The notes under the pieces: generated by a model | Database searches by the model: none | What the model was told of the DNA's origin: nothing | Seen by the model: the letters and a program-made list of their open reading frames with translations, nothing else | Made by a program: the position numbers and the translations under genes | Shown: piece by piece, positions 35,721 to 45,520 of the stretch | Position numbering within the stretch: the stretch's first letter is position 1 | Layout: the number at the start of each line of letters is the position of its first letter | DNA from: Escallonia rubra | Lineage: Eukaryota > Streptophyta > Magnoliopsida > Escalloniales > Escalloniaceae | Direction of reading: 5' to 3' | Length of the DNA: 64,000 nt | Assembly: GCA_033065855.1 (NCBI GenBank) | Contig: JAVXUO010002884.1 | Coordinates: 310,001-374,000 of the forward strand

Positions 35721-37726
35721 AAATCCCCCATTTTAATCAACCCCCAGACGTCTGTTTTTATATTAGGGCTAATGTGTGAACATTGCTGTATCTAGCCACT
35801 CCAGCATCATTAGCGGTTGGTGTGGATCAATGAATTGCATGCTGCTTTCCTTTATCTAAGGATGCCTTTGTATTGTATGTACACATGCGGTTCTGTGCTT
35901 CTCTTTCTATACCCTCTCCCCCCACTTCCAATCCCCCTATCCCCTCCCCACTTATGTTAGTGGGTGTGGCAGTAACTTCGTGCACCTGGAGTCTCGAGTA
36001 ATGCACTTAAAATATGTTTACACTTGATTCTTGGCGCAATGATAAGATCGGTTTTGTGTGACCTAAAATTCTTAGTAGAGGCAAACCTGAACTTGATTGC
36101 AAACTGGGTGATCATCGACATGAAACTAAGAATTAGGCATTCCTGCATTTGATCCTTCGCAGGCCCCATTCTGCTGGCGCATCATTGTGTACGTGGAGTG
36201 TATGTATCATTCTTGCACCTTTTCTTATATCATGTATCAAAGGGAATGGTGGTGATCACCCACCGTATGGTTTTCCAGTTGGGATCGGGTATTTGGGAAC
36301 TAGACATTAATATTTATGGACATCTTGCTTTTTCTTACGTAGTTAACTATTTATGCTGTTTATGTCAGTTCTGGTTCTGATTGCGAGCTTGTGTGTGTGT
36401 AGGTGGGAGCTGATTTTTTTTCTTAACGTTTGTTGAGCATATTCTTTCCGGTCACTGTCCGTCGGCCTACGCGCACTGGGTGCAGGTCTGTATATATGTT
36501 TTATGTACTCAAAAGTTTCGTTCTTTCTTTCATTTGTAATTTTAGTTAATTTCTTGTTATTGGCTACTACTGAACTCAGCTCATCACAATTTTGTCATTT
36601 ATATCTATCCATATAAATATGATACTGTAGTTGATTTTATAGTCAAAGTGACCGAAATTCTACTCCATCAAGGACTGCCTGCCCTTCCTGACTCTCCCTC
36701 TCGACTTTTAGCTTGCCTTCCGTGCCAATTTTGCCAGATCTAGATAAATTTGGTTCAGAGATCTTCGAGCATTCCCAATATATACCTCGGCTAAATTACA
36801 AAGATGGTCTTTTGAGTATGGGGTTATATTCTAAATGGTCCTTCAATTACAAAATATTTCTCGTTGACCCTTTAAATTGTTTTTGTGATTTAAACTGTCT
36901 TTTTGTTGATAAAATAGAATGCTTTAACTTATAGTCCTTTGACTGAGGGACATTTTTGGTAACTTCACGCTCAAGGGTACGATGAACGTGACATGGCATC
37001 GTGACATTGGCAAAAACTGGGTTAAATGGTTTTTAGTAACAAAAGATTGTCACTATCTTATCAACGACTCATTATAGTATATGAAAGGGGCAACATCTCT
37101 AATGTATCAATGTCGTTAAATGTAGTTTAGCGAAAAAAGATTATTGTGATGAATATTAGTAAAAAGACAAAACTCTTATAGAGTATCAATTTTTGTTACA
37201 AAAGCTCTTACAGTACGAATGCTCAACGGAGAAAAATGTCCTATTTGGCCAAAGTGATGAGCGAAAGTTTTAATACATTAGTAATTTGTTAGCTTATTCC
37301 ACTCTGCTAACATTATGACAACTATGATATCCTTTGCTCTGTCAAATAAGATACATTTAACTAGATCGGGACTTGGATCTGCTCCATTTTTCTTTTTATC
37401 AAAGCTAACGAAAAGTTGTCCTACTTAAGCACGGGTCCGACTCACCTTGTAATTGATGTGCTTGTTGTTGTTCTAAAATTATTTATCATTAATGCTTGCA
37501 TGAAAAAGTGCAAATTTTAGCCCTCTTTGCCCATTTTTTTTTCTCTTTTGGGTCGTCCAAGCCAAGCATTAATAAACATTAATGGCAACATTGCTTTACA
37601 TCAGTTTCTTTGATTTCATCGTTTAAGCCTTGAAAATGCAAGAATCCAAATCAGGACCCACGAGTTCCTTATTACCATTCAAATAAACAAATTGCAACCC
37701 CCGTTGATGAGAAATAGAAGGAAATA
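35721..37726. other. Intergenic DNA downstream of the BAR-domain gene
   Basis: Holds the 3' UTR of the preceding gene, then AT-rich DNA without a supported gene. I see no bounded transposon. Confidence 0.5.
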
Positions 37727-37994
37727 TCTATACTATTATTAAGCGAGAGCACTTTATAGTGAAACATTTTTTAAACTTTCAATTATACCTTGTTTTATAA
37801 TATGTTAACTTCAAATTAAACAAAAGATAAATCAACCGTTAAAACTTCTTCTCCATCCCCATTATTCTTCCAACTTCTCTACCCAAATATTCAACCGTCA
37901 ATATTTTTACTGCTTATTATTTACGTTGATTAGATGTACATATATTTATTTTTGATAATTGCACACGGATCGCATATATCGACGACGACGCTAG
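37727..37994 (+). mobile_element. Short Helitron-like element, 268 bp
   Basis: Begins TCTATACTATTATTAAG after an A and ends CTAG before a T, the Helitron terminal pattern with insertion between A and T. The 3' end is preceded by GATCGCATATATCGAC, a weak hairpin. No coding sequence. Confidence 0.5.
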
Positions 37995-38146
37995 TCAAAA
38001 CTTAGAGAGAGATGGTGAATGAGAGAGACTCAGAAAATTTAACCGAAATCATCGCAATTAGCAAACCCAAGAATCATTAGATATTAACAGCTAATAAAAA
38101 ATACGGAAAAAAAATCTAGCTTTGATACGGGGTCAACACAATTTCA

Positions 38147-38362
38147 TCAGAAGTGACAGCCACAACATAGGAAGAAAATACAGAGCGCTGATACCAAACA
38201 TATGGCCTCAAGAACGTATGCAATTTTGAAGAGGCAACGGTCCACGAACCACCGGTGAAGGCTGAACCTCCTCTTCCACCGCAACCCGGAGCTCCAAAGC
38301 CTCCACCGTCGCCACGGATAACCACCCTTCTTGGTGTTTGGTTTTTTTCCCATGTCTCTCAA
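38147..38362 (-). CDS. Small basic protein with C-terminal membrane segment, 71 aa
   Basis: Single-exon frame, ATG at 38360-38362 on the minus strand. The N-terminal half is basic and tryptophan-rich (MRDMGKKPNTKKGG, then PWRRWRLW). The C-terminal third is hydrophobic (AYVLEAICLVSALCIFFL) and ends LCCGCHF, so it looks like a tail-anchored single-pass protein with cysteines that could be palmitoylated. This arrangement resembles small uncharacterised dicot proteins, but I cannot name one. No neighbours suggest a role. Another overlapping minus-strand frame (38116-38325, glycine-rich) is the likely shadow. Confidence 0.5.
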   Translation of the reverse strand: MRDMGKKPNTKKGGYPWRRWRLWSSGLRWKRRFSLHRWFVDRCLFKIAYVLEAICLVSALCIFFLCCGCHF

Positions 38363-39520
38363 AATCTCTCTTTTCTTGTACAGTTTTGGTGCTAAGCCGC
38401 TTTGGGGGTTGGTACTTGTATTAGGGTCTGAGGTGGGGGGAATATTCAGATTTGCTTAATAAATATGGAAAGGATCTGACATTACTCTGTCTAATCAAAG
38501 ATTTCCTACTCATCATTGAACACGAATTTCACAAGATTTACTTAAAAATTGTTGAATGTAAGACCGATACCGAATTAAGTCATTATTTGTTCTAAAAACA
38601 ATCATGCTTAGTATGTTCTTATTGACAATTTGATAGCACTTTGCAAAAAAGTTGGCCCGTTTACTCGGGGCCTTGGCCAAATCGATCCGTTTAAGCAATT
38701 TAGGGTCGGCTTTGGTATAGACTTAGGATCAAGTTCGATTTGAGACGGGTTCAAATACAAATATGTTTCTGTATGTTACCATCCAATTTGTACCTTTAAT
38801 CCTAATTCGGTCTACTCCTTAGCTTAGCACTCTTCTGCATAATAGTTGTGAATGTTGTGCTTATGTTTGTAAGCAAACTTTACATTTTTCCATTATCTTT
38901 TTTTCCCCCCAATTTAAGTCTATGCTTATTCTTTTTGTTTCCGAAATGTTTTTGCTTTTTATAGGAAAAACAAAACGAGCTAGGTTTGGAACTTTGACGG
39001 TCATTCAAGAGCCCGCTTAGTACTCGCAAAGTCAATCTAATTTCCTCGGGAGCATGATTAGTACAGTTTTACAAAGATCGAGATGGAATTGGTGGATTTT
39101 CATTTATTTTCAAAACTATTTTACAAAACTTTTTCAAAAATCACTACTCACATTTGACATAAACTTTCGATTGAAAACAATGATACGTTAAAAAAATATG
39201 AAGTTTCAAATATTAGTTTTATGAATGTAAAAATTATTAAGTTACTGGTTGTTCTAAAAACTTAAGCTACGAGAACACGTGTCCAACTGATATTATCATG
39301 CTTAATAGTCCGATTTAAAAAACAAATGTGTAGACAATAGCTACTTGTTTGAATTGAGTGTCAGAGAAAGAAAACTCAATGTCAAAGCATGACAACAAAC
39401 CTTAGTCAATTTTGTTAGATAAGAACTTATTTACCATTCATAGTCATAGTCCCAGTAGGCTGAGGAACTAAGCCAATTAAAGATGCACTACCACTAAGTC
39501 TACCATTTAGCGAACAATAT
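38363..39520. other. AT-rich intergenic DNA
   Basis: No gene, RNA or bounded element seen; presumably includes the promoter of the small minus-strand gene ending at 38362. Confidence 0.5.
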
Positions 39521-40401
39521 AAAAGTGCAAGTTGCTTTGCCCGCCTAGCTCGTTTTCAACAAGCGTATAAGCATATTGAAATTAGCTTGATGTCGCACGT
39601 ATGTCAACAACAAGGGGGTCACAAGTAGGGGTGAGTACGGTTCGGTTGGTTCAGTTTGAAGGTTGAATACCAAACCGAACCGACCAACCTTGTTTGAGAA
39701 GAAAAAAAAAAGAACTGTAGTTGAACGGTTCGGTTTCAACGGTTCGATTTCTGCGGGTTGAACGGATTGAACGGTTCGGTTTGGACGGTTTAATCGGTTT
39801 GGGCCAAACTCAATTTTGGGAAAGTTTAGTCCCAAAAATTAATAACTTATACATACTAATAAGCTTCAAAAAACTGAATTTTTTTTATCATAATTAATAA
39901 TACTTAGTGAGATATAGGCGGCGAGTGAAAAATGTGTGTTACGTTAAGGAATTTAGGGATAATCTCATGTTATATGAGTGGTTAGATAACTAGGGTTAGT
40001 AAAAATTAACTACGATTAGGTAAAAATATACATATTTTATATTATATACGGTTGGTTCGATTTATGCGGTATTCGAACCGAACCGAATGTATGGTTTGGA
40101 AAAAAAAACCAAACCGATTAATTTTTAGATCGGTTTGGAAATAGACAGATTGGTTGATTCGGTTTCAACGGTTTAAATGCTCACCCCTAGACACAAGTTT
40201 ATAAAAGTGCAAGTTGCTTTGCTCGCGTGACTCGTTTTAACAAGCGTACCAAGCATATTGAAATTAACTTGATCTCGCACGTATGTCAACAACATGACTT
40301 AGTCACGAATTTCCTATTTGGAGATGTGTTTACTAAGTCCCTTGCGGAAATTAATTTGTCCAACATTCACAAATCTATGCTCAAAAAGTGTTACTATATT
40401 T
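39521..40401 (+). pseudogene. Copia pol fragment, partly duplicated around a hAT element
   Basis: At 40314-40401 one frame reads FGDVFTKSLAEINLSNIHKS and ends CYYI-stop, like the end of a Copia polyprotein after RNase H (usually ADVFTKSL). Just before it, HIEINL-type sequence matches the KHIEID motif. About 95 bp of this (AAAGTGCAAGTTGCTTTGC to GCACGTATGTCAACAAC) is present twice, at 39522-39611 and 40202-40292, on either side of the hAT element. No LTRs are visible. Confidence 0.65.
39617..40197. mobile_element. hAT-like MITE, 565 bp
   Basis: Element 39625-40189 with terminal inverted repeats TAGGGGTGAG and CTCACCCCTA. The 8-bp flanks GTCACAAG (39617-39624) and GACACAAG (40190-40197) match at seven of eight positions, as expected for a hAT insertion. 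Arms contain many CGGTT/AACCG units. There is no transposase, so it is non-autonomous. Confidence 0.8.
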
Positions 40402-40518
40402 AGACCATAAAATTCCTCCTTAGATTTGGTAGTAATCTTATAAGCAATCTTATAAATCAATTATGTAATAAAAGTGACTTGGTAGTAATTCACATTGATT
40501 ATCCTTTACAAGAATGGA

Positions 40519-41874
40519 TATTCTTTTGGGATAATTGCATAAAATACCCATGTGGTTTAGGGTAGTTACAAAAAGACCCCTGAAGTTATAAAAATTACAA
40601 AAAGACACTTAAGCTTAAAAAAGTGTTACACCCGTCAACTCCCATAACATAATGAAGAAAATGTCTAAATTGTCCATCCATATAAACTGTAATTGTAAAT
40701 CTAGGGTTTTTCTTTTGTATGAATGATACTGGTATTTGGCAAGGGGCATAGAGGGCAGCTCGTGGTGGTGGATCAATATGGTGGTGCCGGCGCAAGTATG
40801 GGGTTGATGGCGGGCGGCGACGCTGATCACGTCCTTTTTTTCCGAATGGTCTTGGTTTTGGATATGCTAGGGTTTTGGTTGTTGAATCAGGTTAGTGGTA
40901 GTGGCGCAATTGGCTAGGGTTTATAGCGGGGCAATCGACGAAGCAATTGGATAGGGTTGATGGCGGGCTTGGCGGTAGCGCAAGTCGCTAGGTTTGATCG
41001 CGGGGCGAGCGGCGATGTAAGAGGTGGGAGAGATGACGGGGATGCCGACGAACTTGGCTCCAGTTGATGAAGGCGCTAGCGGCGGCAGCGGCATGGCTGG
41101 GTGGTGGCCGAAATGGGCAGCGGTGGTGGTAGACAGGGCTGGGTGGGGGGGGTGACGGTTATGGTTTTGGTTGGTGGGGTGGTGGCTAGGGTTAGAGTTT
41201 GATTGGAATGGAGAAGAAATTGGGACTTGGGTGGGAGAGAGAAAAAAAATAGGGTAATTTGGCCTTGTTTGACACTCCTTTTTTTTCCTGTTCTGAAAAC
41301 TGGAAAAAAAAGTTGCATTTGGTAACCAGTTTTTAAACTGAAGAAGAAAAAAAAAAAACTCAAAAAATGAGTTTCGGTTTTTTTTTGAGACCACTACCAC
41401 CCTCCCACCGCCGGTCGGCAGCCACCTCAGGCGACTGTTGGCGACCACCGCTGACGGCTGGTGGTTACCTCCGGCGATTGCCGGCGGCCAGCGACCACCG
41501 CCACGCCCCACCACCTCCACCGTAAACCACCACACAAAAAAAACTCAAATAAAAACTGGGTTATCAAACACTCACTTGTTTTGTAAAAAAAAAAAAAAAA
41601 TTAAATTGCTCTTTAATTTTTTTTTTGAAACTAAAAACAAAAAAAAAAATTAGTTGTAAAACAGAGTCTTATTTGTCTTTTTAATTTTTTAAATTTATCA
41701 AAATGCATTTTTTAAGAAAGTGAATATCACGCTTCGTCAATTTGGACTATTTCTCTAACGGTTGCAACATAATTAGTACAAGAAGAGGCCATTTACAATT
41801 TTTATAACTTCAGGGGTCTTTTTGCAACTACCCCAAATCACAGGGATATTTTATGCAATTATCCCTATTCTTTT
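40519..41874. mobile_element. Non-autonomous MULE, 1.34 kb, with genic-looking filler
   Basis: Element 40528-41865, flanked by the perfect 9-bp duplication TATTCTTTT (40519-40527, 41866-41874). Terminal inverted repeats of about 75 bp start GGGATAATTGCATAAAATA. The interior is GC-rich (GGTGGTGG and GGCGGCGACG-type, 40740-41210), unlike its surroundings, but no protein family could be read from it. A Tourist-like element is nested at 41261-41668. No transposase. Confidence 0.88.
41261..41668. mobile_element. Tourist-like MITE nested in the MULE
   Basis: Ends are GGCCTTGTTTGACA on the left and, on the opposite strand at the right, GACTCTGTTTTACAA. Flanking triplets are TTT and TTA, so the duplication is imperfect. 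Its core (GAGACCACTACCACCCTCCC and following, about 41389-41530) matches the reverse complement of the core of the element at 16919-17370, which makes them one family. Confidence 0.6.
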
Positions 41875-41889
41875 TCACAACAAGAAAAA

Positions 41890-42969
41890 GGGCAAATTAC
41901 ACCTATGTTCCTGAGGTTAGGGCATAATTACAGTCAAGGACAACAAGTTTCAAAATGTAACATTCCGTGACCAAACACTTTTAAGATGTATCAGCCGTGT
42001 CCATCCGTCAGGGTTCCGTAAAAAAAAGTGTACTTTTTTATGATGCCATCAATACATATTTTTAAAATGACGATACTACCCTTTGTACTGTATATACTGG
42101 ATATTCTTAAAAATTTTAAATTAAGATTTCAATCTTTAATTTCAAGGTGAGGGTTTTATTGATTTTCTCTCAATCTTTGCAGTCTAATTCATCAAAATTT
42201 CTCAATCTGCATCAAAATCCTGAGGGTCTCAATATCCAAATTAGGGTTTTGAAACCCTAATTTACAAATTAGGGTTTTGTTGAAACCTTAATTTGTAAAT
42301 TAGAGTTTCACTGAAATTCCTAATCTGCAAATTAGGGTTTCACTAAAATCCCTAATTTTTCTCACTGAAATTGTTGAAACCCTAATTTGCAGATTATGGT
42401 TTCACTGAAATCCTTAATCTGCAAATTAGGGTTTCACTGAAATCACGCCGGCAGCCTTCCTTCCTCTCCCTTCCTGCCTCCGCCTCCTCATCCCTCCACC
42501 GCCACAACCCCACCACCCGCCTCCTCCTACGCACCCCCACTGACCGGATTTGCCTCGACATCGAGCCCGAGCTCCTCCACCCCCTCTTCGGCCATCCCAA
42601 CATCCAGCTCTTCCACGTCTACGAGGACAACGACGTCCTCCTCCTTGTCACCGACTCTCCCGATCTGTTTTTGTTGCGTCTCTAAGGGCCCCCTGTCCGA
42701 GACCGAGGGGGCGGGGATCTTGAGCTCGTTGATGGGCGCGATCGGTCACTGCAACCAGCTGGGCGTGGCACATTTTTTTTCTTTTTTTTAAGATAAGGTA
42801 ATGGCATTAAAAAAAATAAAGTTCCAACTTAGGGGTAATATAGTCTTTTCATTAAAACCGTTAGGGTTTTTAAGATTCCGTTTGATCAACGGACATAAGT
42901 GTAATTTGTTAAAACTATTACCCTTACCTGTAATTATATACTAACCTTAGGGATGTAGGTGTAATTTGC

Positions 42970-42970
<1 letters not shown>
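41890..42970. mobile_element. Pack-MULE carrying a kinase gene fragment
   Basis: The left terminus GGGCAAATTACACCTATG and the right terminus (opposite strand, GGCAAATTACACCTACAT) form terminal inverted repeats of about 50 bp. The left arm matches, in reverse, the right arm of the 502-bp MULE at 33135-33636, including the stretch around GATGTATCAGCCGTGTCC. Repeats of the AATTAGGGTTTCACTGAAAT kind fill 42235-42440. From about 42445 to 42772 the base composition jumps to very GC-rich coding-like DNA, a captured gene fragment (separate entry). The right end runs directly into an (AT)n tract and no 9-bp duplication can be found. Its neighbour MULE ends only 15 bp to the left of it. Confidence 0.85.
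42445..42772 (+). pseudogene. Captured PEP-carboxylase-kinase-like (PPCK) fragment
   Basis: Inside the Pack-MULE, the frame starting at 42539 reads TDRICLDIEPELL, then HPLFGHPNIQLFHVYEDND, then TDSPDLF before a stop near 42684. A second frame, from 42687, continues with GPLSETEGAGILSSLMGAIG and ends HCNQLGVAH at 42772. In plant PEP carboxylase kinases the same order occurs: a CLD.EPKLL helix, PHPNI, YEDD, DLCDSPDL, GPLSEPEAA and AHCHRLGVAHRD. The fragment therefore covers roughly the αC helix to just before the catalytic loop. It has at least one frameshift and lost bases between the two parts, and the catalytic HRD and DFG motifs are absent. It cannot encode an active kinase. The donor gene is not in this window. 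Confidence 0.8.

Positions 42971-43024
<54 letters not shown>
42971..43024. repeat. (AT)n microsatellite
   Basis: About 50 bp of uninterrupted AT between the Pack-MULE and the fold-back element. A matching tract lies on the other side of the fold-back element at 45367-45418. Confidence 0.9.
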
Positions 43025-43026
<2 letters not shown>

Positions 43027-45366
43027 GGAAAGCGAATATAACGCTAGCCTCAAGCAAGTTGCGTGAGGCTAGCGGTCTAAACTACGTAGTTTTGGATCAA
43101 ACAAACATAATTAATTTTTTTCCTCTTTTTCTCTTTCTCCCTTTTGCTTATTTTTCTCTCTTCCCTTTTCTTCGTCAAAGGCTGGCCCCAGCGAGCCACC
43201 GCCACCATCACATCTACCATGCCTGCCTCCGTCGCCAACTAGCTTCCATCGCCGACTACCCTACATTTCCACCGCTGACACCACACACAGCCACCACAGC
43301 AAGGTGACGGTCCAGCCACCACCGCATATAGCCACTGCCATGCCGCCACCACATCAAGTCCGTAGTCACACCAGCACCACAGCATGACAATTCTCCTGCC
43401 GCCACCACATCATCATGGCTCCAACCCCACCACCACCATATCACGGCCACAACCCCGCGCTGACCCAGCCACCCACCACCACAACCAATTGCCCCACCCA
43501 CCACCACAGTGAACCAACTACCCACCACAATCGATCGCCACAATATGTAGCACCTTAGCCTACCAGTATCAATTTTGAAATCATTGGAGCACTTGATTGC
43601 TCCATCAAACTAGAACTCAAAAGTAAACTTTAATTGATCAAATTTCAAAGAAACACACCTACAAACAAACATAAATCTGGTAAGTAAGTGTGTGTGTATT
43701 GGGGGTGGGGGGACGCGTTGTGTGTCAGTAGGGATGGCAATGGGGCGGGTCGGATGCAGATCTGTTAAAATCCGAACCCGCCCCGCTAGACATTGAACTT
43801 TGTCCCGTCTCGCACCGGGTTATGTTTGTAAAATACCATACCCGATCCTACGTGGATTTAGAAAACCCGCACCCGCCCCGCCCTTACTGTAACACGCGAA
43901 AACCCGAAATCAACCCGCCCCGCCCCGCCTCGTCCCCTTCCCTTCTGTTTGGTTTAACGTAACTCCACAGCACCACAACACCATTGATGAGTCACCAACG
44001 CAACTCCCAGCCACCTGGTACCATCACGAACACATGGTCTCAATTCCGGTGCTTCACGCCGGCACCGGAAACACCACCGACGCCGGCCATCCACCGCTGC
44101 AGAGTCCCGGAGGCCAGATTCACCCAAAAAAAATCAGATTATCAACGTTCATTAGCCGAGACCTGCACAACCAAGACTTCGCCGGACAAGACCCCATCGC
44201 CGGCAGGCCAAACACCATCGGAAAAACCAACCGAGTACCCTGTGAACTGATTACAGCCACCGGCAACCACCATAACGCGAACAGGTAGCTCTGCAACTCT
44301 TCGCGAGCGCCTCAAGGACTCCGACAACATACCCCGCAACCAAACACCAACCCATCATCGACGCCGGAAACGCAAAACTACACCGGAGCACACCGTTCTC
44401 TTTGCCGACGCCGGGCATGTCCCTCTTAATTTGAAGAGCCTTCTCGTCTTCCCTCACCTCTAGGCTATACTACCACGTCACCACCCACTGGGAAAGCTGG
44501 CGGTGGTGACAGAACTGGAATTTGGGAGATGGAGATTGGAGAGTGATGGCACAGGTTGAGAAATGAGATCTAGGGTTTGCCAGAAAAGAAAGAACATATA
44601 TATATAAGGTATATGATGGACGGCTAAGATCAGCTAAAGTGTTAGGGGACGGCTAAGATCAGCTAAATTATTAGGGTTAGTGTACCGGGGCGGGGCGGGG
44701 CGGGGCGGAATGGGGTGAATACCATACCCGCCCCTAACCCGCTGCGGGTTTTTTCAAAAAATACCATACCCGCCCCATGACTTGGTCAAAGTCAAAAAAA
44801 CCCGCTCCTACCGGGGCGGGGCGGGGCGGGGCGGAGATCCGCGGGTTCGGATTTTTTTGCCATCCCTATGTGTGTGTCTATGCAACGACGAGGGTGGTGG
44901 GTCTCTGTAATCCTGGTGGTCGTTAGCTGTGAAGGTGGGTTCGTGTGGCGAAGAAGCACCTTAAATTGGAGAAGAAAGATGGTAGGCCGATAGTGTAGTG
45001 GTGGCAGGCTAATACTGTAGTGGTGGTTGGTTGGGGTTCAGTGGGTCACAGTGGTGGTGGGTCAGAATTTGAGAGGTCACGGTTGTGATATGGTGGATCA
45101 TTGTTCAAATGATCACGGTGGTTCTTTGTGGTTGCATAGCAGTGATGGCGGGTGAAGCGGTTCAAAGTGGTGGTGGTCCTACCGGCGGCAGCAGCGAGAG
45201 TGCTGGGCAATGGGGGTGGGTTGGTTAGCGGGGGAGAGGAAAAGAAAGTGGAGAAGACAAAGAAAAAAAAGAGAGAAAAATTTAAGGAAATTTAACTAAA
45301 ACTACGTAGTTTTGATCGCTAGCCTCACGCAACTTGTGTGAGGCTAGTCTTATATTCGCTTTTCCC
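43025..45366. mobile_element. Fold-back-like element with palindromic termini
   Basis: The ends are about 70-bp inverted repeats beginning GGGGAAAGCGAATATA (left) and GGGAAAAGCGAATATA (right, opposite strand). Each terminus itself contains two palindromes: a 31-bp one built on GCTAGCCTCA and TGAGGCTAGC, and AAACTACGTAGTTT. The inner arms are complementary in style: pyrimidine-rich with CCACCACC on the left (43100-43545) and GGTGGTGG with purines on the right (44885-45290). (AT)n lies on both sides, so the target duplication cannot be told apart from the microsatellite. A hAT-like element is nested at 43729-44868. No coding sequence is seen. Confidence 0.65.
43729..44868. mobile_element. hAT-like element nested in the fold-back element
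   Basis: Termini are TAGGGATGGCAA (43729) and its complement TTGCCATCCCTA (ending 44868). Subterminal regions on both sides contain many GGGCGGG/CCCGCCC units and shared phrases such as ATACCATACCCG. The middle (43950-44560) is moderately GC-rich and has no recognisable protein. Flanks both lie in GT-repeat, giving only an approximate TGTGTGTC duplication. Confidence 0.65.
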
Positions 45367-45424
<58 letters not shown>

Positions 45425-45520
45425 GAAAGCAGCAAAAAATAGAAAGGGAGAGGGGGATAATTATGCAATTCGAAAGAAGGAGAAGTGGGAGGAAGGTGAG
45501 AAAATAGCAGAGCAGCTGAT
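45367..45520. repeat. (AT)n tract and short SKL1 leader region
   Basis: The (AT)n runs to about 45418. Only about 100 bp then separate it from the SKL1 ATG at 45521, so most of the SKL1 promoter must be sequence of transposon origin or lie within these repeats. No clear TATA box can be distinguished from the AT repeat. Confidence 0.6.

Noticed and set aside
40921..41535. 204-codon minus-strand frame
   Set aside because: It spans the MULE interior and nested Tourist element; composition follows the repeats and no protein family is recognisable.
42966..43307. 113-codon frame starting in the AT repeat
   Set aside because: Begins as an Ile-Tyr run from the microsatellite and continues into the fold-back terminus.
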